Shown here: positions 9,071 through 18,659 of the stretch, piece after piece
Layout of the letters: each line of letters begins with the position of its first letter
Position numbering within the stretch: position 1 is the stretch's first letter
From: an uncultured Caryophanales bacterium
Lineage (GTDB): Bacteria; Bacillota_I; Bacilli_A; RFN20; CAG-288
Assembly (NCBI GenBank): GCA_905211645.1
Contig: CAJMBK010000002.1
Coordinates: forward strand, 62,001 to 126,000
Direction: 5' to 3'
Length of the DNA stretch: 64,000 bases
Notes under the pieces: generated by a model
The model's input: the letters and a program-made list of their open reading frames with translations, nothing else
Database searches by the model: none
Told to the model about the DNA's origin: nothing
Translations under genes and position numbers: made by a program

Positions 9071-9668
9071 GTTAGTTTCTGATAAAGAAACAGACTTACA
9101 AGAGGAAAAGAAAGAAGAAAATTTAACAAAAAAAGAGAAAAAAGAACTTGAATCATTGAAGAAACAAGTTGATGAATTACTTTCTGAGCTACATAAAACT
9201 CAAGAGGAAGCTAACAAGTGGAAAAATGACTATTACATGGTCTACGCTGACTTAGCAAACACTAGAAAACAGATCGAAAAAGATAATGAAAATTACAGAA
9301 ATTATCTTTCAATGAGTATCGTTGATAACTTTTTATCCGCTTTTGATGCATTGGAACTTTCCACTCATCATAAACCCGAGGATGAAAAGGTTAAGAAATT
9401 TATCTCTGGAAACAACATGATCTTCAAGATGATCATGAAATCACTCGAAGATTTAGGTTTCTCAAGTTACCTCCCTAACCCAGGTGATGAATTCAATCCA
9501 ACCAAGATGAATGCAATCGATTCTGTTCCTGGTGAAAAAGATAACTTAGTTTCATCAGCAACATGCAGAGGTTACTTCTATAAAGATAGAATCTTACGTC
9601 CTGCAAACGTTGTTGTTACAAAGAAAGAAGAAAATCGAACTCAAGAAAATAAAGATGAATCCAAATAG
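9051..9668 (+). CDS. grpE: Nucleotide exchange factor GrpE
   Basis: GrpE releases ADP from DnaK and acts as a thermosensor in the chaperone cycle. The 205-residue protein has a highly charged N-terminus, a long coiled coil (about 25-90; KWKNDYYMVYADLANTRKQ matches the family's KxxxLRxxADFxNxRKR region) and a C-terminal beta domain. In that domain FNPTKMNAIDSVPGEKDN corresponds to the FDPxxHEAV loop, although the usual H-E-A is replaced by N-A-I. The ATG lies within the hrcA end, with GGAGAGGAAG upstream. The order hrcA-grpE-dnaK-dnaJ is the classic Bacilli arrangement. Confidence 0.93.
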   Translation: MSNKEDKLVSDKETDLQEEKKEENLTKKEKKELESLKKQVDELLSELHKTQEEANKWKNDYYMVYADLANTRKQIEKDNENYRNYLSMSIVDNFLSAFDALELSTHHKPEDEKVKKFISGNNMIFKMIMKSLEDLGFSSYLPNPGDEFNPTKMNAIDSVPGEKDNLVSSATCRGYFYKDRILRPANVVVTKKEENRTQENKDESK

Positions 9669-9699
9669 GTTCATAAATAGATAAAGGAGATTATTTATT

Positions 9700-11526
9700 A
9701 TGGCAAAAGAAGTTATTTTAGGTATTGACTTAGGTACAACTAACTCCGTCGTTAGTTACATGCAAGAAGATGGTAAGGTTAAAGTTATTCCAAATCCAGA
9801 TGGTTCCAACACCACACCTAGCGTCGTCGCTTTCAAGAATGGTGAAGAAATTGTTGGTGCTACTGCAAAGAGACAAGCTTTAACAAATCTTGATACAGTT
9901 TCATCCATCAAGAGACATATGGGTACTGCATACAAAGTACACATCAACTCTTTAAATAAAGATTTTACACCTCAAGAAATCTCTGCTAAGGTTTTACAAT
10001 ATATGAAATCATACGCAGAAGCAAATATCGGCCATCCAGTTAAGAAAGCAGTTATCACCTGCCCTGCATACTTTGATGATGCTCAAAGACAGGCAACCAA
10101 GGATGCTGGTACAATCGCTGGTTTGGATGTCGTTCGTGTCATTTCTGAACCTACAGCAGCTGCTCTTGCATACGGTATCGATAGCAAGAATGATGAAAAG
10201 ATTTTAGTTTACGATTTAGGTGGTGGTACATTCGACGTTTCCATCCTCGACTTAGCCGATGGTACATTCGAAGTTATTTCCACTTCCGGTGACTCTCACT
10301 TAGGTGGTGATGACTGGGATCATGCAATTCAACAATGGTTGTTGCAAGAAATCAAATCCGAAACCGGCCTTGATTTATCAAATCAAAAACTTGGTTTATC
10401 CAGATTAAGAGACGAAGCAGAAAAAGCTAAGATCACTCTTTCCAACTCATTACAAGCTGAAATCAGCTTACCATTCATCGGTCAAGTTAATGGAGAACCT
10501 GTCAACTTTGAAACAACCTTATCACGTGCAAAATTTGAAGATTTAACCCGTGATTTGTTACTTAGAACTGAAGAACCTGTTAGAAAAGCTTTAGCAGATG
10601 CTAAACTTACACCTGCAGATATCAAAGAAGTATTATTAGTTGGTGGTTCCACACGTATGCCTGCAGTTAAGGAACTTGTCACCAAACTTTTAGGCAAACA
10701 ACCTAACCAATCCGTCAACCCTGATGAAGCTGTTTCCATCGGTGCTGCTATTCAAGGCGGTATTATCCGTGGTGACATCAAGGATGTCGTCTTACTCGAC
10801 GTTACACCTTTAACATTAGGTATTGAAACTGCTGGTGGTGTTATGACTAAGATGATCGACAGAAACACCACAATTCCTACAACAAAGAGCCAAATCTTCT
10901 CAACATATGAAGATAATCAACCTGGCGTTGAAATTTGTGTCTACCAAGGTGAAAGACCTATGGCACATGACAACAAGTTGTTAGGTAGATTCTTACTCGA
11001 TGGTATCCGTCCTGCAAGAAGAGGTACTCCAAGAATTGAAGTTACCTTCTCCATCGACGTCAACGGTATTGTTAACGTCAAGGCAAAAGACCTTGATACC
11101 AACAAGGAACAACAAATTACAATCACCAATTCAACCGGTTTATCCAAGGAAGAAATCGATAGAATGGTTCAAGAAGCTCAAGCTAATAAAGAAGCTGATG
11201 AAAAACGTAAGAAAGACGTTGAAACCAGAAACGAGGCTGAACAACTTATCTCTTCCATCGATCACGATATCCAAGATAAAGGTGATTCCTTACCTAAGGA
11301 GCAAAAGGATGCTGCTTTGAAGATCAGAGATGAAATCAAAGAAGCCTTGGATAAGAATGATCTTGAAGCAGTTAGACAAAAACTTGCTATGCTCCAACAA
11401 GCTGCTGCCCAAATGCAACAAGCTCAAGCAGCAAGCCAACAACAAGCACAATCTCAACCTCAATCTGAAACATCATCCAATGATGATTCAAATGTTGTTG
11501 ATGTTGACGCTACTGAAAGCAAATAA
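9700..11526 (+). CDS. dnaK: Molecular chaperone DnaK (Hsp70)
   Basis: DnaK is the ATP-driven Hsp70 that holds and refolds exposed hydrophobic segments. The 608-residue protein has the ATPase phosphate loops GIDLGTTNSVV (residues 8-18) and VYDLGGGTFDVSIL, the VRVISEPTAAALAYG segment, the linker DVVLLDVTPLTLGIET, a beta substrate-binding domain and a helical lid. It ends in a Gln/Ala-rich tail and an acidic C-terminus. It lacks the proteobacterial insert near residue 80, as expected for Gram-positive DnaK. AAGGAG precedes the ATG by 8-9 nt. A stable hairpin separates it from dnaJ. Confidence 0.97.
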   Translation: MAKEVILGIDLGTTNSVVSYMQEDGKVKVIPNPDGSNTTPSVVAFKNGEEIVGATAKRQALTNLDTVSSIKRHMGTAYKVHINSLNKDFTPQEISAKVLQYMKSYAEANIGHPVKKAVITCPAYFDDAQRQATKDAGTIAGLDVVRVISEPTAAALAYGIDSKNDEKILVYDLGGGTFDVSILDLADGTFEVISTSGDSHLGGDDWDHAIQQWLLQEIKSETGLDLSNQKLGLSRLRDEAEKAKITLSNSLQAEISLPFIGQVNGEPVNFETTLSRAKFEDLTRDLLLRTEEPVRKALADAKLTPADIKEVLLVGGSTRMPAVKELVTKLLGKQPNQSVNPDEAVSIGAAIQGGIIRGDIKDVVLLDVTPLTLGIETAGGVMTKMIDRNTTIPTTKSQIFSTYEDNQPGVEICVYQGERPMAHDNKLLGRFLLDGIRPARRGTPRIEVTFSIDVNGIVNVKAKDLDTNKEQQITITNSTGLSKEEIDRMVQEAQANKEADEKRKKDVETRNEAEQLISSIDHDIQDKGDSLPKEQKDAALKIRDEIKEALDKNDLEAVRQKLAMLQQAAAQMQQAQAASQQQAQSQPQSETSSNDDSNVVDVDATESK

Positions 11527-11540
11527 TTTAATGAAACTAC

Positions 11541-11571
11541 ATGAAGGTCACTTTTAAGTGGTGACCTTCAT
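11541..11571 (+). other. dnaK-dnaJ intercistronic hairpin
   Basis: ATGAAGGTCAC pairs perfectly with GTGACCTTCAT across a 9-nt loop. The following bases (TTCTTGTTTA) are only weakly T-rich, so this is more likely an attenuator or 3' mRNA stabiliser that favours dnaK over dnaJ than a full terminator. Confidence 0.7.
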
Positions 11572-11600
11572 ATTCTTGTTTATATATAAGGAGTACAGTT

Positions 11601-12743
11601 ATGGCAGAAAAAAGAGATTACTACGAAGTACTTGGCGTCAGTAAGACTGCTAGTGCTGATGAGATCAAAAAAGCTTATCGTGCCTTAGCTAAAAAGTATC
11701 ACCCTGATCTGAATAAAGCTCCAGATGCTGCTCAAAAATTCGAGGAAGTTCAAGAAGCTTACGATGTTCTTTCCGATGAGCAAAAGAGAGCAAATTACGA
11801 TAGATTCGGTCACGCTGCATTCGATCCAAACTCCGGTATGGGTCAAGGCGGTTTTAATCCAAATGACTTTTTTGGAGATGGTGGTGTAGATCTTGGTGAT
11901 ATTTTTGGTTCCTTTTTCGGTGGCGGAAGACAAAGAAGATACAGCAATCCTAATGCACCAAGAAAAGGTGATGATATTCTTGTAAGACAGAAGATTTCCT
12001 TCATGGACTCTGTTTTTGGTAAGGAAGTAAAAATTTCTGTAACCGTTAATGAGAATTGTATGTCCTGTTCTGGTACAGGTGCTAAAGCAGGAACTTCTGC
12101 TTCAACATGTTCATACTGTAATGGTACTGGTACTGTCAGAGTACAACAACAAACTATTTTTGGTACAACTATTAGAGAAACAACATGTCCTCATTGTAAC
12201 GGTACTGGTAAAGTTATCAAAGATAAATGTCCTGATTGTAACGGTCTTGGCTATAAGAAAGTTAAAAAGGATATCACTATCAACATTCCTGCTGGTATTC
12301 AAGATGGTCAACAACTTCGTGTTTCCGGTAAAGGTAACAGAGGTGTTAACGGCGGTCCAAATGGTGATATCTACATCGATATTGTTGTTACACCAGATGA
12401 TAGCTTTACAAGAAAAGGTAATGATATCTATATCAAAGTCCCAATCTCAGTTTGCGATATGATTACAGGTTGTGAATTGAAAGTTCCAACCGTTTACGGT
12501 GACACTGTTGTTAAGGTCCCTCAAGGACTTAAAGTTGGTGCCGTGTTACGTTTGGCTGGAAAAGGTATCAAAGTTGGTTCCAGAGTTGGAGATCAATACA
12601 TTGAATTGGATTGCCAAATCCCTACTTCATTAACCGAAAGACAAAAGGAATTAATCACAGAATTTTCTTCAATTGAAAAGGAAAAGCAAGCTAATAAGAC
12701 ATTCTTTTCAAGATTCTGGGATAAATTTAGAAACAGAAAATAA
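11601..12743 (+). CDS. dnaJ: Chaperone protein DnaJ (type I Hsp40)
   Basis: DnaJ delivers unfolded clients to DnaK and stimulates its ATPase. All type I domains are present: the J domain with HPD (KYHPDLNK, about 30-37), a Gly/Phe-rich region (about 75-110), four zinc-binding repeats (CMSCSGTG, CSYCNGTG, CPHCNGTG, CPDCNGLG) and the C-terminal substrate domain. The 380-residue length is normal. AAGGAG at 11589 sets the start. Transcription comes from the hrcA promoter through the intercistronic hairpin, and a terminator follows. Confidence 0.96.
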   Translation: MAEKRDYYEVLGVSKTASADEIKKAYRALAKKYHPDLNKAPDAAQKFEEVQEAYDVLSDEQKRANYDRFGHAAFDPNSGMGQGGFNPNDFFGDGGVDLGDIFGSFFGGGRQRRYSNPNAPRKGDDILVRQKISFMDSVFGKEVKISVTVNENCMSCSGTGAKAGTSASTCSYCNGTGTVRVQQQTIFGTTIRETTCPHCNGTGKVIKDKCPDCNGLGYKKVKKDITINIPAGIQDGQQLRVSGKGNRGVNGGPNGDIYIDIVVTPDDSFTRKGNDIYIKVPISVCDMITGCELKVPTVYGDTVVKVPQGLKVGAVLRLAGKGIKVGSRVGDQYIELDCQIPTSLTERQKELITEFSSIEKEKQANKTFFSRFWDKFRNRK

Positions 12744-12774
12744 ACTTTTTTGACTTATTGAGAATATGTTTAAT

Positions 12775-12801
12775 AAAGCCCTTCAATAAAAGGGCTTTTT
12801 T
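12775..12801 (+). terminator. Terminator of the hrcA-grpE-dnaK-dnaJ operon
   Basis: AAAGCCCTT (12775-12783) pairs with AAGGGCTTT (12790-12798) around a 6-nt loop, followed by T residues. Confidence 0.85.
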
Positions 12802-12818
12802 GATTTTTATAATATATA

Positions 12819-12845
12819 TTTTGTAAGCGGTATCATTTTACAAAA
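12819..12845 (+). promoter_or_regulatory. Inverted repeat upstream of the glucan operon
   Basis: TTTTGTAA, 11 bp, TTACAAAA: perfect 8-bp arms about 65 bp upstream of the likely -35 box. Position and symmetry suit a transcription factor site, but no partner is identifiable. It is not followed by a T-run, so it is not a terminator. Confidence 0.45.
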
Positions 12846-12909
12846 GAGTTGATTTTTCCGAACTTTTTTATATTGCATAGTCAAGACGTAAAGAAATGTA
12901 TAAAATTTC

Positions 12910-12938
12910 TTGAAAGCGTTTTATTAAGTTTGTAAAAT
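12910..12938 (+). promoter_or_regulatory. Glucan operon promoter overlapped by a cre-like operator
   Basis: TTGAAA (12910-12915), a 17-bp spacer and TAAAAT (12933-12938) make a plausible SigA promoter. The -35 is embedded in TGAAAGCGTTTTAT (12911-12924), which fits 12 of 14 positions of the cre/LacI-family consensus TGWAANCGNTNWCA. The same arrangement recurs at 30739, so a CcpA- or MalR-like repressor is likely. Confidence 0.6.
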
Positions 12939-12995
12939 ATTGCCATAGTATAGAAGCTACTATAAATTTTCATTGAAAGGAGTTATAGAAAACAA

Positions 12996-14522
12996 ATGAA
13001 AAAAGTTATTAGTTTAGCTGCAATTTCCTTGTTATCATTGGGTACAGTTTCTGTTCTCGCATCATGCGATCCAACAGATGATTCTTCAACTTCTAGCCCA
13101 GATGAAACATCTTCATCATCAGTCCAAGAACAAGAAGTTGGTGATGGTGTCAATTCTATCGACATTCAAGTATCTGTAGAAGAATTTGAACACATGAGTG
13201 CAATCGTTCAACGTTACAATACACTCATGAAACAAAACGGACATGACAATTACACCGTTAAATGTAGATTGGTCGGTATCTCTGAAGGTGACATCGGTAA
13301 CAAGTTCAATGCCGCTCCAGCAGATCAACCTGTTATCTTACACGCTCCAGGTAACAACTCTCAAGACTGGGCTGCTACTCAAAAATTACATGCACTTGTT
13401 CCAGATGCAGTTTCACTTGCAAATAATCAAACAATGAATGTTGCTGAAAGTGGTTTGGTTAAGGATTCTAATGAAGTCTACGGCGGTGCTTTCACAGTCA
13501 ATACATTCTTCTTAATTTATAATAAGAATGTTTATACTGAGAAGAATGATGTTAAAGACATTCTTTCCATGGGTAAAGCTTTGAAAGAATATAACGAAGC
13601 AAATCCAGATAATCAATTCCAATTCGCAGTTAACTGCGACTTCTTCAATGGTTGGCAAATGCAATCATTCTTATTCAGAAATCATGATAATCAAGATAGT
13701 GTTCTTGAAATTCAAGGCCCTCAAGGAAAAGATGAAACTCCTAATGGTTTCACTCAAGAAGGCACCAAAGATCAAATTGCAATGAACTTTATTGACTATC
13801 AATATTTGATTCAACACTCAGTTGATAAGGGTTTAGCTCAACCAGGTCCTTTAGCATTTAATAACACTGCTGCTTCTTCCATGACACCTAACACACCTAA
13901 CAACTGTGCTGCTTACATTTCTGGTACATGGAATATTGCCGATGCTGAAAAAGCAATTGGTAAAGAAAACGTTGGTTGTGCAATCTTACCTCAATTCGTT
14001 GATGTTATTGCTTCCGAAGAAGCAGGAACACTTAATACTGATGCTGCAACTCTTATTGATACTCCAATGTGTCAAGACTACAAGTCAATTGTTATCAATG
14101 AACAAAAATACTCAACATTATCAGCCGATGCTAAGAAGGCAGTTGAAGAATTGGTTCTCTTCTCATTAACGAAAGAAGCTCAAGAAATTCGTTTATCTGG
14201 TTCTAAGATTACTCCTCCAGTCGCAGCAGAAGATCTTGATTCTGAAGTTTATCAAAACTATGTTGCTGCGGATGCTTTGAAAGGTGCAAGTGATAAATAT
14301 TCATTCATTCAACCTTCTACAGCAGGTTGGAATAAGTGGTGGGATGCTGCTACTGCTCTTTGCACAGATATGATGAATCCAGCAACAGCAACTCCTATTG
14401 TTCCTAAATTTGATACAGTTGATAATCACCGTACAGGTACTGATTACTACAGTAAAGTTGCTGAACAAGTTGCAAAGATCGGTCAACAAATCGACGCTGG
14501 TAACGGTATTAGTGCTAACTAA
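12996..14522 (+). CDS. Maltodextrin-type ABC transporter substrate-binding lipoprotein
   Basis: This is an extracellular family 1 solute-binding protein that should capture alpha-glucan oligosaccharides for the permeases encoded next to it. A lipoprotein signal peptide ends in VLASC (Cys24), followed by an Asp/Ser-rich linker to about residue 50. The mature part shows binding-protein features such as YGGAFTVNTFFLIYNKNVY, where family members recognise the ligand cleft, and AAYISGTWNIADAEKAIG (MalE/GanO-type). At 508 aa it is longer than MalE from E. coli (396). AAAGGAG precedes the ATG. Specificity for maltodextrin is inferred from the neighbouring GH13 enzymes and the permease pair. Confidence 0.85.
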   Translation: MKKVISLAAISLLSLGTVSVLASCDPTDDSSTSSPDETSSSSVQEQEVGDGVNSIDIQVSVEEFEHMSAIVQRYNTLMKQNGHDNYTVKCRLVGISEGDIGNKFNAAPADQPVILHAPGNNSQDWAATQKLHALVPDAVSLANNQTMNVAESGLVKDSNEVYGGAFTVNTFFLIYNKNVYTEKNDVKDILSMGKALKEYNEANPDNQFQFAVNCDFFNGWQMQSFLFRNHDNQDSVLEIQGPQGKDETPNGFTQEGTKDQIAMNFIDYQYLIQHSVDKGLAQPGPLAFNNTAASSMTPNTPNNCAAYISGTWNIADAEKAIGKENVGCAILPQFVDVIASEEAGTLNTDAATLIDTPMCQDYKSIVINEQKYSTLSADAKKAVEELVLFSLTKEAQEIRLSGSKITPPVAAEDLDSEVYQNYVAADALKGASDKYSFIQPSTAGWNKWWDAATALCTDMMNPATATPIVPKFDTVDNHRTGTDYYSKVAEQVAKIGQQIDAGNGISAN

Positions 14523-14556
14523 TTAATTTAATACATAAAATAATGCGATTATAAAT

Positions 14557-14583
14557 TGAAAGGGAATTAAAAATTCCCTTTCA
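14557..14583 (+). other. Intercistronic hairpin after the binding-protein gene
   Basis: A 12-bp perfect stem (TGAAAGGGAATT with AATTCCCTTTCA) closes a 3-nt loop; only a broken T-stretch (GTTTTGTTTA) follows. Such structures commonly let binding-protein mRNA accumulate above permease mRNA. Confidence 0.75.
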
Positions 14584-14611
14584 GTTTTGTTTATTTTCAG
14601 AAAGGGACGAT

Positions 14612-16207
14612 ATGAAATATGTAGATTATTTATGTCTCACACCTAAAGATCAAATCCTTTTCAAAATCAACACATACTTCAAGAATTTTGGCTACAATTT
14701 CTGCCATTTCTGGGTAAGATTAGGTTTATGGTTTTTAAACTTTTTCAAAAAAATTGGTAGATGTTTCAAAAATCTTGGCTATGCATTCAAAAACGGAGAT
14801 ATTTATACCAAGATTTCCTTCATTTTCTTAGGTGTTAGTCACATTAGACGTGGACAAATCACTAAAGGTATTATTTACCTTGCCGTCGAAGCATTATTCA
14901 TATATTACATGGTTATGTTTGGTGCTTCCGCCATTGTCGGTTTCTGCACATTAGGTACCTTGAACCAAGGTTACGCTTGCAGCGGAACTGACAATTTATT
15001 CAACATTGATTTCGGTGTCGCAATTGAAGATATTCGTTTCCAATCTTCTTCAGCAGCAAATACTTTCTGCCAATTGTACACTGGAAGTGGCTATGCCGTT
15101 ATTGCTGGTGACAGATCTCCAATCATGTTACTCTTCGGTATCTTAGCTATTGCACTCTTAGTTATCTTCATCTGTTTCTATGTTTCCACTGTCAACGCAT
15201 CCATCAAAGTCCAAGAGATGGCAGATGACAGAATTCATTTAAACAATTTTGTTGAAGACATGAAAGATTACTTAGATGGTAAGTTCTACAGAGTCTTACT
15301 CTTCTTACCTGTCTTAGGTATTTGCATTTTCACATTATTGCCTATCATCGACATGATCTTGATGGCATTCACAAACTACGATTTGAACCACCAAGAACCT
15401 AAGCTCTTCGACTGGGTTGGTTTGGATAACTTTGTAAGGTTATTCACTCAAACAGGTTCCGGTTCATTCGGTTACACATTCTGGCACGTTCTCGGCTGGA
15501 CCCTTATCTGGGCATTCTTTGCTACATTTATCAACTACTTCTTAGGTATGTTTGTTGCAATGATCATCAACAAGAAAGGCATCAGATTCAAAGGTCTTTG
15601 GAGAACATTGCTCGTCTTATCAATCGCTATTCCTCAATTCGTTTCATTGATGGCTATCAACAAATTCACCACTACAGGTGGTTTGGTTGAAGGCATCATG
15701 ATGGCAATGGGTATTCTCCAAAATGGTGAAACAATCACCATATGGACTAACCCAACCTCCGCAAGATTTTGGATCATCGTCATCAACATCTGGATCGGTA
15801 TTCCATACACAGTTTTAACCGTTACCGGTATTTTGATGAATATTCCTGATGATTTGTACGAATCAGCACAAATGGATGGTACTGGCGTCTTTAGAACCTA
15901 TTTCAGAATTACATTACCATATGTCATTTTCGTTACAGGTCCTAGCTTAATTTCAACATTCGTTGGTAACATCAACAACTTCAACGTCATCTTCTTCCTT
16001 TCCGGAGGTGGTCCAAAGACGCTTGAATACATGTCTGCAGGTAAGACTGACCTCTTAGTTACCTGGCTCTACACCTTGACAGTTAATCAAAATAACTACT
16101 CAATGGGTTCCGTCATCGGTATCTTAGTCTTCGTCGTCTGCGCAATCATCTCACTCATTGTCTTCAGACATACATCCGGTTACAAGAATGAGGAGGCTTT
16201 CGCATAA
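14612..16207 (+). CDS. MalF-like sugar ABC transporter permease
   Basis: One of two membrane subunits of the alpha-glucan importer. The 531-residue protein has an N-terminal cytoplasmic stretch of about 65 residues, a first membrane region (about 70-115), a periplasm-side loop and a helix near 170-195, and then the conserved permease core from about 225 onward. The cytoplasmic coupling (EAA) loop reads YESAQMDGTGVFRTYFRITL (about 413-432), which matches the EAA---G---------I-LP motif. The long N-terminus resembles MalF/MdxF more than minimal permeases. The stop codon shares a base with the next ATG (TAATG), indicating coupling. Confidence 0.88.
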   Translation: MKYVDYLCLTPKDQILFKINTYFKNFGYNFCHFWVRLGLWFLNFFKKIGRCFKNLGYAFKNGDIYTKISFIFLGVSHIRRGQITKGIIYLAVEALFIYYMVMFGASAIVGFCTLGTLNQGYACSGTDNLFNIDFGVAIEDIRFQSSSAANTFCQLYTGSGYAVIAGDRSPIMLLFGILAIALLVIFICFYVSTVNASIKVQEMADDRIHLNNFVEDMKDYLDGKFYRVLLFLPVLGICIFTLLPIIDMILMAFTNYDLNHQEPKLFDWVGLDNFVRLFTQTGSGSFGYTFWHVLGWTLIWAFFATFINYFLGMFVAMIINKKGIRFKGLWRTLLVLSIAIPQFVSLMAINKFTTTGGLVEGIMMAMGILQNGETITIWTNPTSARFWIIVINIWIGIPYTVLTVTGILMNIPDDLYESAQMDGTGVFRTYFRITLPYVIFVTGPSLISTFVGNINNFNVIFFLSGGGPKTLEYMSAGKTDLLVTWLYTLTVNQNNYSMGSVIGILVFVVCAIISLIVFRHTSGYKNEEAFA

Positions 16208-17109
16208 TGGAAAATTTACTCAGTCTTAAAAAGAGAGATAAAAGATTCGCTTCCATGAAGGGAAGAAGAATTCTCTCCAACACTATTATCTATATTGTCT
16301 TAACTGTCTTATGCGTTATTTGGGTTTTACCTATCGTTGGTATTCTCTACACCGCATTAAGAAATGAAAGAGGTATTTCCGGTACCTTAGTTCCTGCTGA
16401 CGGTTTCACATTTGATAACTTCGCAAGACTCTTTACCGATGCAAGTTTCACCTCTTTATATCCATTCGTTAAGTACTTGACTAACACATTGATTGTTGCT
16501 TTATGCGTCATGATTATTTCAACAATCTTTGTCTTATCAGTTGCTTACACAATGTCTAGATTACGTTTCAAGGCAAGAAGACCAATGATGAACGTCGCTC
16601 TCATCATGGGTATGTTCCCAGGCTTCATGTCCATGGTCGCAACCTACAACATTTTAAGAACCATCAATTTGAATGGTCAACTTATCGCTTTAATCCTTGT
16701 TTACTCAGGTGGAGCTGGTGCTGGTTACCTTATTGCTAAAGGTTTCTTCGACACCATTTCAAGATCACTTGACGAAGCTGCTAGAATCGATGGCTGCAAC
16801 AACTTCAAGATTTTCTACAAGATCATCTGCCCATTATCCAAGCCAATCATTGTCTATCAACTCTTAACATCATTCATGGGTCCTTGGGGTGACTACATCT
16901 TCGCTTCACTTATCTTAGGTGCCAACACCGATGCTTATACGGTTCCAGTTGGTCTGTATAACATGATTTCAGCGGTCGACACCTTAGCAAAGAACTACAC
17001 AACATTCTTCGCTGGTGCAACAATCATCGCAATTCCAATTATGGTTTTATTCTTAATCACCCAAAAATACTATGTCAGTAGTGTTACCGGTGGTGCAGTC
17101 AAAGGTTAA
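16207..17109 (+). CDS. MalG-like sugar ABC transporter permease
   Basis: Second membrane subunit of the importer: 300 residues with about six transmembrane segments starting near residue 25. The coupling loop is visible as RSLDEAARIDGCNNFKIFYK, the EAA motif for contact with the ATPase, followed by ICPLSKPI. The C-terminus ends TQKYYVSSVTGGAVKG, typical of MalG/MdxG (QRxxVxGLTxGAVKG). Length is normal. It overlaps the MalF-like gene by one base. Confidence 0.9.
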   Translation: MENLLSLKKRDKRFASMKGRRILSNTIIYIVLTVLCVIWVLPIVGILYTALRNERGISGTLVPADGFTFDNFARLFTDASFTSLYPFVKYLTNTLIVALCVMIISTIFVLSVAYTMSRLRFKARRPMMNVALIMGMFPGFMSMVATYNILRTINLNGQLIALILVYSGGAGAGYLIAKGFFDTISRSLDEAARIDGCNNFKIFYKIICPLSKPIIVYQLLTSFMGPWGDYIFASLILGANTDAYTVPVGLYNMISAVDTLAKNYTTFFAGATIIAIPIMVLFLITQKYYVSSVTGGAVKG

Positions 17110-17136
17110 TTATTGTATTGTTATAAAGGAAAATTT

Positions 17137-18657
17137 ATGGTTAGAAAGTTTAACGATTGTATTTTATACGAAATTTACCCAAATAATTTCAAGGATTCAA
17201 ACGCTGATGGTTACGGCGACATCAAAGGTATCATCTCCAAACTTGATTACGTCAAAGAGATGGGTTTTGATGGTATCTGGTTAAATCCTGTCTATGATTC
17301 ACCATTCCTTGATGGTGGTTACGACATCAGAGATTTCTACAAGATTGCCGAACGCTTCGGTACAATGGAAGATTTGGATAACCTTATCAAAGAACTTCAT
17401 GCTAGAGATATGATCTTACTCATGGACTTAGTTCCAGGTCACGTTTCTACAACTAACAAAGAATTCTTAAAGAGTGCAGAAAGCTCCAGAAATGAATATT
17501 CTGATACCTTCATCTGGACTGATGACCCATGGTGCTGGTACAAAGACTGCGCTCCTATCAGAGGTTGCTACGATCGTAGCGGTGCCTACATTGTCAACTT
17601 CTTTGCTCACCAAGCAGCTATCAACTACGGTTACAAGGAATTCACTCATCCATCCTGGCAAATTTCTTACAAGGATGAAAGAGTTGTTTCCGGTAGAAAA
17701 TACATTGAAAACGTCATGAAATTCTACCTCGCTAGAGGCGTTGATGGTTTCAGAGTTGATATGGCAGACTCACTTGTTAAAAACGATGATGAAAAGGATG
17801 CGACAATCTGGGTTTGGCAGCAGATCAGAAAAGATTTACAAGATGAATATCCAAACTTTGTAATGACATCTGAATGGTCAAATCCTTATCAATCCTTACA
17901 AGCAACATTTGATTCAGATTTCGTTTTAGATCATTATCATAACTTCTCACATAAGTTATTCCGTGAAAGAGATAAAGATGGTAACACTATCGCCTTGCTT
18001 CATAAATACGATGAAAAACTTTTCCGTAAATTCAGAAAAGATATTAAAGTAAGATGTGCAGCAGGTAATGCATACAAAGGTTCCATCTCCGTTATTTCCG
18101 GTAACCATGATACCGAAAGATTAGCAAACTTCTTAACAGAAGATGAACTCAGATTAGCTTACTTATTCATTCTCACAATGCCAGGTGTTCCTTACATCTA
18201 CGCAGGTGACGAAATCGGTATGAAGCAAGATAATAAGCTTCCTTCCATCGAAGGTGGTTATCAAAGAACCGGTTGTAGAACTCCAATGAGATTCGATCAC
18301 ACCAAGAATTACGGTTTCTCCGATGCCGATAAAACATTCTTACCTACAAATGAAGATTCACCTGTTTTATCCGACATGCTCGCAGATCCAAATTCTTTAA
18401 CCAATGAAATCAAAGATCTTATCAAGATCAAGCATGAATTAACTTCATTGCATGGTGATCACTTCATGCTCCTTGATAGATACTACTTCGGTTATCAAAG
18501 AAATAACGCTAAAGTTTTTATCAATATTAAAGATGAAGATTTAGTTTACACCTTGAAAGAAGGTGAAAAAGTTGTTTATAAAGTAAATGGTGTTGAAGTT
18601 GACGGCAACAAAGTCATCGTCAAACACCATGGAGGTGTTTTAATTAACAAAGACTAG
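17137..18657 (+). CDS. GH13 alpha-glucosidase (oligo-1,6-glucosidase/maltase-like), cytoplasmic
   Basis: A 506-residue GH13 enzyme without a signal peptide, so it should act on imported maltodextrins in the cytoplasm. The TIM-barrel regions are clear: DLVPGHVST (region I), GFRVDMAD with nucleophile D208 (region II), MTSEWSN with acid/base E246 (region III) and SGNHDTERL with D325 (region IV). The N-terminal LYEIYPNNFKDSNADGYGDI is typical of GH13 subfamilies 17/31. I choose ATG 17137, with AAAGGA six bases upstream; a TTG at 17113 would add eight residues. Whether it prefers alpha-1,4 or alpha-1,6 bonds cannot be settled by eye. Confidence 0.88.
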   Translation: MVRKFNDCILYEIYPNNFKDSNADGYGDIKGIISKLDYVKEMGFDGIWLNPVYDSPFLDGGYDIRDFYKIAERFGTMEDLDNLIKELHARDMILLMDLVPGHVSTTNKEFLKSAESSRNEYSDTFIWTDDPWCWYKDCAPIRGCYDRSGAYIVNFFAHQAAINYGYKEFTHPSWQISYKDERVVSGRKYIENVMKFYLARGVDGFRVDMADSLVKNDDEKDATIWVWQQIRKDLQDEYPNFVMTSEWSNPYQSLQATFDSDFVLDHYHNFSHKLFRERDKDGNTIALLHKYDEKLFRKFRKDIKVRCAAGNAYKGSISVISGNHDTERLANFLTEDELRLAYLFILTMPGVPYIYAGDEIGMKQDNKLPSIEGGYQRTGCRTPMRFDHTKNYGFSDADKTFLPTNEDSPVLSDMLADPNSLTNEIKDLIKIKHELTSLHGDHFMLLDRYYFGYQRNNAKVFINIKDEDLVYTLKEGEKVVYKVNGVEVDGNKVIVKHHGGVLINKD

Positions 18658-18659
18658 TT

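Noticed and set aside
11000..11557. Long alternative-frame and antisense open frames inside dnaK, the glucan operon and the lipoprotein genes
   Set aside because: They are shadows of strongly biased codon use in the real genes and lack ribosome sites and family features.
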